Below are positions 28,457 to 39,322 of a stretch of DNA of 64,000 nucleotides, one piece after another. The first letter of the stretch is position 1; the number at the start of each line of letters is the position of its first letter. The translations under genes and the position numbers were made by a program. This DNA comes from Qipengyuania xiapuensis (GTDB lineage Bacteria > Pseudomonadota > Alphaproteobacteria > Sphingomonadales > Sphingomonadaceae), in the NCBI RefSeq assembly GCF_019711395.1, contig NZ_JAIGNL010000001.1, forward strand, positions 1,116,001 through 1,180,000, read 5' to 3'. The notes under the pieces were generated by a model, which searched no databases, was not told the DNA's origin, and saw nothing but the letters and a program-made list of their open reading frames with translations.

Positions 28457-30325
28457 ATGACCATGGCCAGCGAATTGAGCGAGGTCCGTTCCTTCCTGGG
28501 CGATGCTCCGCCCTTCGACCGGTTGAGCGAGGACCAGCAGTCGCGCATCGCGAGGCGTATTGTCGTGCGCTATTTCCGTTCGGGTGAGACAATCCTCGAG
28601 GCCGGATCGCACAACGACCAGCTCTTCATCATCCGTAGCGGTGCGGTCGAGCTTCGTCTCGCGGGCGAGGATCTTACCATGCGTCTGGGGCAGGGCGGGT
28701 GTTTTGCCTATCCTTCGCTGCTGCGCGGCGGAGAGGTACGGAATACCACCAGGGCGCTGGAGGACACGCTCGTCTATTGCCTTCCCGCGACGGAATTCCA
28801 CCGCCTTCGCGAGGAAAGTGAGAGCCTGCGTGAGTATTTCAACGAAAGCGAGACTGAACGCATTCGCGCCGCCGTCCGCGACTTGAGGCAGAAGCGATCG
28901 AGTTCGCTCGAACATGCCACGATCGAGCAGCTGATCGTGCATAGCGATCCGGTCTCCTGCCCGCCTGAAATGCCCGTCTGCGATGCCGCGGCCCTGATGA
29001 GCGAGCGCGACGTCAGTACTCTGGCTATTTGCGACGAGGGAGGCTTGCTCGGCATATTCACCGACAAGGACCTGCGCCGCCGGGTTGTTGCGGCACGCTT
29101 CCCGCTCGACAATCCGGTGCGCGAGGTGATGACCGCATCGCCGCAGACGCTGCCCCGCGATGCAAGCGCGGCCGAGGCGATGGCGCTGATGGCCGCGGGG
29201 GGCTTCCGGCACATTCCCATCCTCGGCGATGGAGGCGAACTCCTCGCCGTCCTGAGCGCCACCGATATCCTCGCCTTTCTCGGCGACAGTGCGATCGATA
29301 CCGGCATGCTGGTGGCGAAAGCCGCCGGACCCGCCCCCCTCGTCGCAGCGTCCGCGCAAATCCCGGAAAGCTTCGCCCGCATGGAGGCAGGTGGCTTTCA
29401 TGCCGAGCACATCATGCGCTTCACATCGGCGCTTGGCGAAGCGGTGCATCGCAAGGCAGCGCAGCTGGCCGAGGCGGAGCTTGGGCCACCTCCTGTCCCC
29501 TATGCCCTCTTGGCATTCGGTTCATTGGCTCGAGGCGAGCAGCTTGTCGGGTCGGACCAGGACAACGGCATCGTCATGGACGACCGCGTCGATGAGGAGG
29601 GAAGGGCGTATTTCGCGGCGCTGGGCGAGCGCATTTCAGACCTCTTGGACGACAGCGGCTTCGTCTATTGCAAGGGCGGGATCATGGCGAAGAACCCGGA
29701 GCAGCGGCTCACGGCGAGCGAGTGGAAGGATCGTTATGCACGCTGGATCGCCGATCCCGACGAGGATTCCATCCTGCGTGCCACGATCTACTTCGACATG
29801 CGCGCGGTCCACGGGGACGTGGGCCTCGCCGGACGTCTGCACGAGGATGTCGTTGCCCTCGCGAGCCAATCCCCGCTATTCGTGAGCTTCCTCGCGCGCG
29901 ACGCCCAGCGCAGCAAGATACCGCTCGGGATATTCCGCAATCTCGTCCTGGAAAAATCGGAAGACGGCCAGAAGGTCTTCGACGCCAAGGCGCAGGCGAT
30001 CATGCCGGCGATCGACATCGCGCGTACCCTGGCACTGTCCGAGGGTCTTTCGGAGACGGGCACGTTGGAACGTCTGGAGGCACTCGCAGCCTCGGGCCAT
30101 ATGTCGCCGGGCGATGCGGAGAGCCTCAAGGACGCCTTCCTGCTCGTCAACGAGTTGAGGATCACGCACCAGGCAGAGCAGGTCCGGACCGATACCGCGC
30201 CGGACAACCTGATCAATCCGCGAAAGCTGAGCCCTCTCGAGAGGGAATACCTCAAGGATGCCTTCAAGGTGATCGGCAGCGGGCTGGACTCGCTCAAGCG
30301 CAATCTGGCGGGCGGCATTGCTTGA
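28457..30325 (+). CDS. cNMP-binding/CBS/DUF294 nucleotidyltransferase-like protein
   Basis: A 622-residue cytoplasmic protein. A cyclic-nucleotide-binding-like domain (about residues 20-125) is followed by two CBS domains (about 155-275). A DUF294 nucleotidyltransferase-like domain comes next, with FGSLARGE at 354-361 and SDQDNG (Asp367/Asp369), then the DUF294 C-terminal helical domain (about 480-615). This architecture is repeatedly found next to acetate-symporter/CrbS genes in other proteobacteria; its activity is not established. The start is ATG 28457, with ATG 28463 as alternative; the open frame extends into the tRNA, so earlier starts are unlikely. Confidence 0.9.
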   Translation: MTMASELSEVRSFLGDAPPFDRLSEDQQSRIARRIVVRYFRSGETILEAGSHNDQLFIIRSGAVELRLAGEDLTMRLGQGGCFAYPSLLRGGEVRNTTRALEDTLVYCLPATEFHRLREESESLREYFNESETERIRAAVRDLRQKRSSSLEHATIEQLIVHSDPVSCPPEMPVCDAAALMSERDVSTLAICDEGGLLGIFTDKDLRRRVVAARFPLDNPVREVMTASPQTLPRDASAAEAMALMAAGGFRHIPILGDGGELLAVLSATDILAFLGDSAIDTGMLVAKAAGPAPLVAASAQIPESFARMEAGGFHAEHIMRFTSALGEAVHRKAAQLAEAELGPPPVPYALLAFGSLARGEQLVGSDQDNGIVMDDRVDEEGRAYFAALGERISDLLDDSGFVYCKGGIMAKNPEQRLTASEWKDRYARWIADPDEDSILRATIYFDMRAVHGDVGLAGRLHEDVVALASQSPLFVSFLARDAQRSKIPLGIFRNLVLEKSEDGQKVFDAKAQAIMPAIDIARTLALSEGLSETGTLERLEALAASGHMSPGDAESLKDAFLLVNELRITHQAEQVRTDTAPDNLINPRKLSPLEREYLKDAFKVIGSGLDSLKRNLAGGIA

Positions 30326-30989
30326 GGCCTTGCGCAAATGGCGCTTTGCCCGGCGCCTGAAGGAGTGTGGGCGATCGGACCATGCATCGCTGCGGGCCTA
30401 TGCCGAAGCCGAATGGCCGGCTGCGAGTGCGCCGATCTCGCATGTCCCGCTCCTCGCGCTCGACTTCGAGCTCGACGGCCTCGGCAAGGATGCGCATGTC
30501 TTGCAGGCCGGGTGGCTACCTTTCAACCTGTCCGGGATCGACCTTTCGCAAGCAAGCAGCCGCGATATCAGGAGCAAGGCCCGGCTCGACGATGATGCGG
30601 TCGCGGTCCACGGCATCGGCGAGACACGCGCGAGGGAAGGCGAACATCGCCACAAGGTGACCGACGAGTTGCTCGCAGCGCTGGCGGGCAAGGTGGTCGT
30701 GGCCCACGGAGCGTCAATCGAACGCGGAGTTGTCGAGCGGCTGGTCGCACAGCGTTTCGGCATTGCCCCGCCGGTCAGGGCCATCTGCACGCTCGAGTTG
30801 GAGCGCAAGCTCAGTCCGGGGCTCGTCGGGACGGAAGCCTACCGGCTGGAGGCATCCCGGGCACGCTACAACCTTTCGCCGCATTCCCAGCATGATGCGC
30901 TCGCTGATGCGCTGGCATCTGCCGAGCTGTTTCTCGCGCAATTGACGCGTATGGGTCGCGAAATGAGCCTCGGCTCACTGGAGTGCTGA
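30318..30989 (+). CDS. DEDD-type 3'-5' exonuclease (DnaQ-like)
   Basis: A 223-residue exonuclease-fold protein. Motif I is LLALDFELDG (Asp and Glu, about residues 49-58), motif II VVVAHGASIERGVV and motif III SQHDALADA with the His and Asp. The usual motif II Asp (HNxxFD) is Glu here. There is no ATG near the N-terminus, so a TTG at 30318 overlapping the previous stop by eight bases is the best start. It pairs with the DUF294 gene, as in CrbS-type clusters elsewhere. The substrate is unknown. Confidence 0.82.
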   Translation: MLEALRKWRFARRLKECGRSDHASLRAYAEAEWPAASAPISHVPLLALDFELDGLGKDAHVLQAGWLPFNLSGIDLSQASSRDIRSKARLDDDAVAVHGIGETRAREGEHRHKVTDELLAALAGKVVVAHGASIERGVVERLVAQRFGIAPPVRAICTLELERKLSPGLVGTEAYRLEASRARYNLSPHSQHDALADALASAELFLAQLTRMGREMSLGSLEC

Positions 30990-31105
30990 GCCCGCATTAG
31001 ACTTATGTCGCGCTCGTCCGGCGGCGTTCCTCCGCATAGCCTTCCCGGCAAAGCTCCCGAATCCATGGGCGCTTTGCAGACCGGAGAGGAAGAAAGGGGG
31101 AGGCT

Positions 31106-31384
31106 ATGGCCGACGAGAACGACACCCACCAGACGAGCGAAGCGGAGGGCGCCTACTGGCGTGACAATATCCGCCTGCTGGTCTCACTCATGGCGATCTG
31201 GTTCGCCTGTTCCTTCGGGGCCGGAATCCTGTTCCGCGACTTCCTCGACCAGTTCATGCTCGGCGGATACCCGCTCGGCTTCTGGTTCGCCCAGCAGGGC
31301 TCCATCTACATCTTCATCGCGCTCATCGTCTTCTACGTCGTCCGTATGAAGGCGCTCGAGCGCAAGTACGATCTCGACGACTGA
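31106..31384 (+). CDS. DUF4212 small subunit of sodium:solute symporter
   Basis: A 92-residue protein with two transmembrane helices (about residues 23-45 and 55-80). YWRDNIRLL and the C-terminal VVRMKALERKYDLDD match the DUF4212 family, which is always paired with a VC_2705-type SSS transporter. AAAGGGGGAGG provides a strong ribosome-binding site before ATG 31106. It is presumably an accessory subunit of the symporter 10 nt downstream. Confidence 0.9.
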   Translation: MADENDTHQTSEAEGAYWRDNIRLLVSLMAIWFACSFGAGILFRDFLDQFMLGGYPLGFWFAQQGSIYIFIALIVFYVVRMKALERKYDLDD

Positions 31385-31394
31385 GGAGGCGATC

Positions 31395-33170
31395 ATGGAC
31401 ACACAGACCCTGATCTACATTTTCGTCGGCCTCAGCTTCGCGCTGTACATCGGTATCGCGATCTGGTCGCGGGCCGGTTCGACGAAGGAATTCTACGTTG
31501 CCGGCGGCGGGGTAAACCCGGTCGTGAACGGCATGGCAACCGCCGCCGACTGGATGAGCGCGGCAAGCTTCATCTCGATGGCGGGCCTCATTGCCTTCCT
31601 CGGCTATGATGCGAGCGTCTACCTGATGGGTTGGACCGGCGGCTACGTTCTGCTTGCACTCCTGCTTGCGCCATATCTGCGCAAGTTCGGCCAATTCACC
31701 GTGCCCGATTTCATCGGCACGCGGTACTATTCCAAGACCGCGCGCGTGGTGGCGGTGATCTGCCTGATCTTCATCAGCTTCACCTATATCGCAGGCCAGA
31801 TGCGCGGCGTGGGTATCGTGTTCTCGCGCTTCCTCGATGTGCAGATCTTCTGGGGCGTCATCATCGGCATGGGCATCGTCTTCGTCTATGCCGTGCTCGG
31901 CGGGATGAAGGGCATCACCTATACGCAGGTCGCGCAATACTGCGTGCTGATCTTCGCCTACATGGTGCCGGCGTTCTTCCTGAGCTTCATGATCACGGGC
32001 AACCCGATCCCGCAGATCGGCCTTGGCTCGACGGTGAACGACGGGTCCGGCCTGTACGTCCTGCAGAAGCTCAACCTCGTGCTGAGCGACTTGGGCTTCG
32101 GGGAGTATACCGACGGGTCGAAGAGCATGATCGACGTGTTCTGCATCACGCTTGCGCTGATGGTGGGCACTGCGGGTCTTCCGCATGTGATCGTGCGCTT
32201 CTTCACCGTTCCCAAGGCTTCCGATGCCCGCAAGTCGGCTGGGTGGGCGCTGGTGTTCATCGCGCTGCTCTACACGACTGCACCCGCGGTCGGTGCCTTC
32301 GCCCGGATCAACTTCATCGATACGGTGAACGAGACCGAGTATTCGCAGGCCCCCGAGTGGTTCAAGAACTGGGAGCGCAATGACCTCATCGCCTTCCAAG
32401 ACAAGAACGGCGACGGTGTCATGCAGTACCGCAGCGGTGATGCCTTCGCAGGCGCGCCGGAATTCGGTGAAGGTACGGGCGCCTCGGGCGAACGCGTGGT
32501 GACCAATGCGCCGGTCGCCGACAGCGAGAACGAGGTCTATGTCGACCGCGACATCATGGTCCTCGCCAACCCCGAGATCGGCAATTTGCCGGGATGGGTG
32601 ATCGCGCTGGTTGCAGCCGGTGGCCTCGCCGCAGCCTTGTCGACGGCAGCGGGCCTGTTGCTGGTGATCTCCAGCTCGGTCAGCCACGACCTGCTCAAAT
32701 CGACCTTCAAGCCGGACATATCGGAGAAGGGCGAGCTGATGGCGGCGCGTATCGCGGCGACTGCAGCGATCGTGGTGGCAGGTTACCTCGGCATCTATCC
32801 GCCAGGATGGGTGGCACAGGTGGTCGCCTTCGCCTTCGGCCTTGCCGCTGCCAGCCTGTTCCCGGCCATCTTCATGGGCATCTTCTCGAAGTCGATGAAC
32901 AAGGAAGGCGCGATCGCCGGCATGGTCTCGGGTCTCGCTTTCACCTTCAGCTACATCTTCTACTTCAAGCTGATGAACCCGGAAGCGAACGTGGCGGAAA
33001 ACTGGCTCTTCGGTATCTCTCCCGAAGGCATCGGCGTGGTCGGCATGGTGCTGAACTTCGCCATCGCCATCGCGGTCTCGAAGATGACGGCCAGCCCGCC
33101 GGTCGAGATCAAGAAGCTGGTGGACTCGATCCGCGTTCCGCGCGGAGCCGGGGAAGCCCACGCTCACTAA
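31395..33170 (+). CDS. Sodium:solute symporter (SSS), acetate-permease-like VC_2705 subfamily
   Basis: A 591-residue SSS-family transporter with about thirteen helices. The typical early stretches FYVAGGGVNPVVNGMATAAD and FTYIAGQMRGVGIVFSR are present. An inserted soluble segment (about residues 330-385) contains acidic repeats such as DKNGDGVMQY, a Ca-binding-like DxNxDG pattern. Context with acs and a CrbS-type kinase points to acetate or another short-chain monocarboxylate as substrate. It is co-transcribed with the DUF4212 gene and followed by a terminator. Confidence 0.92.
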   Translation: MDTQTLIYIFVGLSFALYIGIAIWSRAGSTKEFYVAGGGVNPVVNGMATAADWMSAASFISMAGLIAFLGYDASVYLMGWTGGYVLLALLLAPYLRKFGQFTVPDFIGTRYYSKTARVVAVICLIFISFTYIAGQMRGVGIVFSRFLDVQIFWGVIIGMGIVFVYAVLGGMKGITYTQVAQYCVLIFAYMVPAFFLSFMITGNPIPQIGLGSTVNDGSGLYVLQKLNLVLSDLGFGEYTDGSKSMIDVFCITLALMVGTAGLPHVIVRFFTVPKASDARKSAGWALVFIALLYTTAPAVGAFARINFIDTVNETEYSQAPEWFKNWERNDLIAFQDKNGDGVMQYRSGDAFAGAPEFGEGTGASGERVVTNAPVADSENEVYVDRDIMVLANPEIGNLPGWVIALVAAGGLAAALSTAAGLLLVISSSVSHDLLKSTFKPDISEKGELMAARIAATAAIVVAGYLGIYPPGWVAQVVAFAFGLAAASLFPAIFMGIFSKSMNKEGAIAGMVSGLAFTFSYIFYFKLMNPEANVAENWLFGISPEGIGVVGMVLNFAIAIAVSKMTASPPVEIKKLVDSIRVPRGAGEAHAH

Positions 33171-33192
33171 GCCCTTCGTGGCTCTCGCAGGG

Positions 33193-33226
33193 AAGGGCGG
33201 CACCGCACGGTGTCGCCCTTTTCTTT
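33193..33226 (+). terminator. Intrinsic terminator after the symporter
   Basis: AAGGGCGGCACC (33193-33204) pairs with GGTGTCGCCCTT (33209-33220), one G-T wobble, with a GCAC loop, and is followed by TTCTTT. Confidence 0.85.
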
Positions 33227-33273
33227 GCAAGTTCACGGCCTTGGGTTAGGCTGGCAAGCGGAGGGAGGATGAG

Positions 33274-36200
33274 ATGCTGTTTGGCGCAGCAATCCTGGCG
33301 GCTACGCTCTATCTCGCGCTGCTATTCTGGCTGGCGGCGCGGCAGGACCGGCTCGGCCAGTCGGGGCAGGCGCTTTCCCGGCGCAGGCGCGACTGGATCT
33401 ACGGCCTCAGCCTTGCGGTCTACTGCACCAGCTGGACCTTCTTCGGCGGGGTAGGATCGGCGGCGAGTGCGGGCTGGCACTACCTGCCCATCTACCTTGG
33501 ACCGATCCTCGTCTTCACTGTCGGCTACGGATTGGTGCGGCGCATCCTCGCGCAGGCCAAGGCGCAGCATTCCACCTCGATCGCCGACTTCCTTTCGGCC
33601 CGCTACGGCAAGAGCGCGCTGGTCGCATCGCTGGTGACGATTATCGCCACCATTGGCTCGCTGCCCTACATGGCGCTGCAACTCCAATCGGTCGGCGCGA
33701 CGTTGCTTGCCCTCGATCCCGACCTGCAATCCAGCGTTTCGGCAGATGAGCTGGTCCTGCTCGTGGCAGGTAGCATGGCATTGTTCGCTATCCTGTTCGG
33801 CTCGCGCAGGGGAGACAGCGCCGGCGACAATGCTGGGCTGGTCCTCACGATCGCGGTCGAATCTGTCGTGAAGCTCCTCGCACTGCTGGCTGTGGCAGCC
33901 TTTGCTCTCGTGCTCATTTTTGCCGCGGAAAGCACCACGATGGCCGAGGCTTCGCCCTTTTCTGCCACGCAGATCGATGCCCGCTTCGCCATCCTCACGC
34001 TTATCGCAGCCTGTGCCGCGCTATGCCTTCCGCGGCAGTTCCACATGACCTTTGTTGAGGCCCAGACCGACCGGGCGAGCCGCACGATGCAATGGCTCTT
34101 CCCCGGCTACCTCCTGCTGACCTCGCTGGTGATTGTCCCGATCGTGATGGCGGGCCTGGCCATCCTGCCAGCGTCGACGCCCTCGGACATGATCGTGATG
34201 GCTCTGCCGCTAGCCAGCGGGAACGAGGCTCTTGCGCTGTTCGTCTTCATCGGCGGTTTCGCGGCTTCAACCGGCATGATCGTGGTCGCCAGTGTCGCTC
34301 TCTCGACCATGATTACGAATGACCTCGTGTCGCCGCTCGTCTTCCGGCGAGAGCTGCGCGGGCGAGGGGACCGGACCCGGCTTGCGACCCGCCTCCTCAT
34401 GGTGCGGCGCCTCGTCATCGCGGCGCTCCTGTTCTTTGCTTACCTGTTCTATCTCGGCTTCGGTGCCGCCGCGAACCTTGCGGGCCTCGGGACGCTGGCT
34501 TTTGCGGCGATGGCACAGTTCGCGCCCGGGCTGGTGCTGGGCATGGTCAGCCGCCACGGCAACAAGGTGGGTATGGTCTGCGGGCTGGTCGCGGGCTTCG
34601 TGTGCTGGCTGACCCTGCTTATCCTGCCCTCGGCGAGCGGACAGGCCCCGCTACTTGCGATCCATCCCGATATGCTCGTTTCAGGCGTGCTCCTCAGTCT
34701 CGGCGCCAATGTCGCTGCCTACTGGGCCGGCTCCGCTTTCGGGCGGGAAACGCTGGTGGATGCCGCGCAGGCTGCAGCATTCGTGGGCATGACACCTCCG
34801 GGGATGCGCCCGGCGTTCGCAACCAGCAAACGAGTCGGCGACATCCGCCTCCTGCTCGCGCAATTCGTCGGCCAGAAGCGTGCGCTCGAAACGCTAGGGG
34901 GCGCTTATCGTGACGACGCACCTGCCGATCAGGAGGTGATGGCGCTTGCCGAGCGCACCATTGCTGGGGTCGTAGGTACACCGTCTGCCCGGATGCTGAT
35001 GGCGAGCTGGTCGCAGGGCGACCCGGTTCCGCTGGAAAAGGTCGTCGCCATGTTCGACGAGACCAACCGGCGCCTGACCTTCAGCGGTGACCTGCTCCAG
35101 CTCGCGATCGAGAACATCGACCAGGGCGTGGCGCTGGTGGATGCAGACATGAACCTCGTGGCGTGGAACAGCCGCTATCAGGAAATGTTCGGACTGCCCG
35201 ACGAGCTGGCCAGCGTGGGAACGCCGATCGCCGAGCTCATCCGCTTCAATCTCAGGCTCGGCGGCACGGACGAGGACGAGATCGAGCGCCAGATCGCACG
35301 CCGCCTCGATCACATGCGCGCGGGCAGGACGCACCGCATGGAACGCGAACAGCCCGACGGGCGCATCATGCTGATCGTCGGCAATCCGGCGCCGGGCGGC
35401 GGCTATGTGACCAGCTACAGCGATGTGACCGCAGAACGGCGGGCCGAGCAGGCTCTCGAGCAGAAGGTCGCGGAGCGCACGCACCAGCTCAGCGAAGCCA
35501 ACGAGAAACTTGAAGCCGCAACCCAGTCCAAGACGCGCTTCCTTGCGGCAGCCAGCCATGACCTGATCCAGCCGCTCAATGCAGCTCGACTCTTCGCATC
35601 AGCCCTCGGAGAGGAGGTGCGCGGACGCGACCAGCTCGAGCGCCTTGTAAGGGACCTCGACGGGTCGATTTCCTCTGCCGACCGCCTGATCCGAGCGCTG
35701 CTCGATATTTCCAAGCTCGACGGTGGCGGGATCGAACCGAAGCTCGAACCTGTCGCGCTCGAGGAGATATTCCGCGAGATCGAGCGCGAGTTTGCCGTCC
35801 AGGCGGAGGAGAAGGGGCTGCGGTTCCGCTGCGTGCGGACGAGCGCGTGGCTGCATACCGACCGCGCCCTGCTGGCGAGCATCACGCGTAACCTCGTGAG
35901 CAACGCCGTGCGCTACACCGACGAGGGCGGTGTCCTGCTCGGCGTGCGCAGGGACGGCGATGATATCTCCCTGTGCGTCTACGATACCGGCCCTGGGATC
36001 GCGGAGAAGGACGTCGAGCGGCTGTTCGGCGAGTTCCAGCGCGGTGCCACGAGCAACCGGGAAGGCCTCGGCCTCGGGCTTGCCATCGTGCGCAGGATCG
36101 CGGCGCTCCTCGATGTCGAGATCGTCACCCGCTCCGTGATCGGAAAGGGGAGCCGCTTCTCCGCCAGCCTGCCGGTGCTGCGCTGGCAGACGCGGCCCAA

Positions 36201-36636
36201 GGCCAAACCGAAGCGGCGCGCCTCGGCCATCGCGGATGCAAGGGTGCTGGTGGTCGACAACGATCCCGCCGCTCTCAGCGCGACATCCGCCGTGCTTTCG
36301 AAGTGGGGCTTGCAGGTCACCTGTGCCGGCAGCCTTGCCGAGGCGCGGGCCGCATGTCCGGCAGCCCCCGATGTGGTGATCATGGATTTCCGCCTGGACG
36401 ACGATGAACGCGGCGATGGTGTCTACGATGCGCTGACGAAGGAGTGGGGGGCGCGGCCTCCTGCGATCCTGCTTACGGCAGAGGCTGGCGAGGAAACCGA
36501 AGCTGCGGCCAAGAGGATGGGCGCGAACCGGTTGCTCAAGCCGTCATCGCCGGCTGCGCTACGGGCCCTGATTTCCGATTGCATTGCCCGTGGGCAGGGA
36601 GACGGTCAGGCCTCCGCCGGGTCCGCCGTGTCCTGA
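33274..36636 (+). CDS. Hybrid sensor histidine kinase with N-terminal SSS transporter domain (CrbS type)
   Basis: A 1120-residue fusion. An SSS-like membrane domain of about thirteen helices covers about residues 1-500. A PAS domain follows (about 600-715), with a short coiled coil. The HisKA domain has the phospho-His in AAASHDLIQPL (His762). The HATPase has N box NLVSNAVRYT and G box GLGLGLAIV. A receiver follows, with Asp1038 in VIMDFRLDD. In Vibrio and Pseudomonas, CrbS-type kinases activate acs through CrbR; the convergent LuxR gene and acs next door match that. The last 31 bases overlap the regulator gene. Confidence 0.93.
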   Translation: MLFGAAILAATLYLALLFWLAARQDRLGQSGQALSRRRRDWIYGLSLAVYCTSWTFFGGVGSAASAGWHYLPIYLGPILVFTVGYGLVRRILAQAKAQHSTSIADFLSARYGKSALVASLVTIIATIGSLPYMALQLQSVGATLLALDPDLQSSVSADELVLLVAGSMALFAILFGSRRGDSAGDNAGLVLTIAVESVVKLLALLAVAAFALVLIFAAESTTMAEASPFSATQIDARFAILTLIAACAALCLPRQFHMTFVEAQTDRASRTMQWLFPGYLLLTSLVIVPIVMAGLAILPASTPSDMIVMALPLASGNEALALFVFIGGFAASTGMIVVASVALSTMITNDLVSPLVFRRELRGRGDRTRLATRLLMVRRLVIAALLFFAYLFYLGFGAAANLAGLGTLAFAAMAQFAPGLVLGMVSRHGNKVGMVCGLVAGFVCWLTLLILPSASGQAPLLAIHPDMLVSGVLLSLGANVAAYWAGSAFGRETLVDAAQAAAFVGMTPPGMRPAFATSKRVGDIRLLLAQFVGQKRALETLGGAYRDDAPADQEVMALAERTIAGVVGTPSARMLMASWSQGDPVPLEKVVAMFDETNRRLTFSGDLLQLAIENIDQGVALVDADMNLVAWNSRYQEMFGLPDELASVGTPIAELIRFNLRLGGTDEDEIERQIARRLDHMRAGRTHRMEREQPDGRIMLIVGNPAPGGGYVTSYSDVTAERRAEQALEQKVAERTHQLSEANEKLEAATQSKTRFLAAASHDLIQPLNAARLFASALGEEVRGRDQLERLVRDLDGSISSADRLIRALLDISKLDGGGIEPKLEPVALEEIFREIEREFAVQAEEKGLRFRCVRTSAWLHTDRALLASITRNLVSNAVRYTDEGGVLLGVRRDGDDISLCVYDTGPGIAEKDVERLFGEFQRGATSNREGLGLGLAIVRRIAALLDVEIVTRSVIGKGSRFSASLPVLRWQTRPKAKPKRRASAIADARVLVVDNDPAALSATSAVLSKWGLQVTCAGSLAEARAACPAAPDVVIMDFRLDDDERGDGVYDALTKEWGARPPAILLTAEAGEETEAAAKRMGANRLLKPSSPAALRALISDCIARGQGDGQASAGSAVS

Positions 36637-37241
36637 TCGACGATCAGTTTGCCGGCCAAGAGGACGGCTTGCGTCCGATTGACCACTCCCAGCTTGCGGA
36701 AGATCGCCGTGATATGCGCTTTCACGGTCGCTTCGCTGATGTCGAGCTCGTAGGCGATCTGCTTGTTCAGCAGGCCCTCGTTGAGCTGGCCGAGGATGCG
36801 ACGCTGCGCCGGGGTGAGTGACGCGATGCGTGCAAGGTCGTCATCGGTTTCGTCTTCGCTGTCGGGAAACCAGCTGTCGCCCTCGCGAACGCAGGACAGC
36901 GCCTCGCGCATTTCCTCGAGGCTGGCGGATTTCGGGATGAAGGCCGCAGCGCCAAGCTGGTTGGCCGCGGCATAGACCCTCGGCTCCTCGCTTGCTGACA
37001 CGATGATGACCGGCAGGGCGGGATGATCCTGGCGGAAGTCCATCAGCGCGGAAAGACCGTTCGAATCCTCCATGTGAAGATCGAGCAGCAAGGCTTCCGC
37101 CCCCTGCTCGACCTCGCGGCGCGCTTCTCCCGCGCTCGACGCTTCGATGATCTCCGCATCGGGCCACACCTTGGCCACCGCATGGCTGAGCGCCGTGCGG
37201 AACAGCGGGTGGTCGTCGGCGATGATGATGCGCTGGGCCAT
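36606..37241 (-). CDS. LuxR/NarL-type response regulator (CrbR type)
   Basis: A 211-residue response regulator. The receiver has the acidic pair in IIADDHPLF and phospho-acceptor Asp54 in LLLDLHMED. The C-terminal LuxR HTH (about residues 140-200) contains LTPAQRRILGQLNEGLLNKQIAYELDISEATVK in its usual order, written here as the helix-turn-helix core. It lies five bases upstream of acs on the same strand reading order (acs ends at 37247, regulator starts 37241), so acs and the regulator are probably one transcript. Expected to be phosphorylated by the adjacent hybrid kinase. Confidence 0.92.
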   Translation of the reverse strand: MAQRIIIADDHPLFRTALSHAVAKVWPDAEIIEASSAGEARREVEQGAEALLLDLHMEDSNGLSALMDFRQDHPALPVIIVSASEEPRVYAAANQLGAAAFIPKSASLEEMREALSCVREGDSWFPDSEDETDDDLARIASLTPAQRRILGQLNEGLLNKQIAYELDISEATVKAHITAIFRKLGVVNRTQAVLLAGKLIVDQDTADPAEA

Positions 37242-37246
37242 GATGC

Positions 37247-39178
<1,932 letters not shown>

Positions 39179-39233
39179 GGTCGGTCTCCCTTTCCCGACT
39201 CGGAATAGCAGCAGGGAAGGGGGCGGCGCTGTC

Positions 39234-39245
39234 AGACCAAGGTCT
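39234..39245. promoter_or_regulatory. Dyad in the acs/porin intergenic region
   Basis: AGACCAAGGTCT is a perfect 12-bp palindrome 56 nt upstream of the acs ATG, placed between divergent acs and porin genes. The adjacent CTTACGAC (39244-39251) resembles CTTATGTC at 31002-31009 upstream of the symporter genes. It is a candidate site for the LuxR-type regulator, not proven. Confidence 0.4.
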
Positions 39246-39322
39246 TACGACTATCTGCCGATTTATCGCTCCTATGATGTGGGCGCATTGTCCGTCTCGA
39301 TAACAGACGAGGGAGATTGGAC

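Noticed and set aside
31323..33236. 637-codon open frame antisense to the symporter
   Set aside because: It mirrors the codon structure of the SSS gene, is rich in His, Arg and Asp in the way GC-rich antisense frames are, and has no start or domain support.
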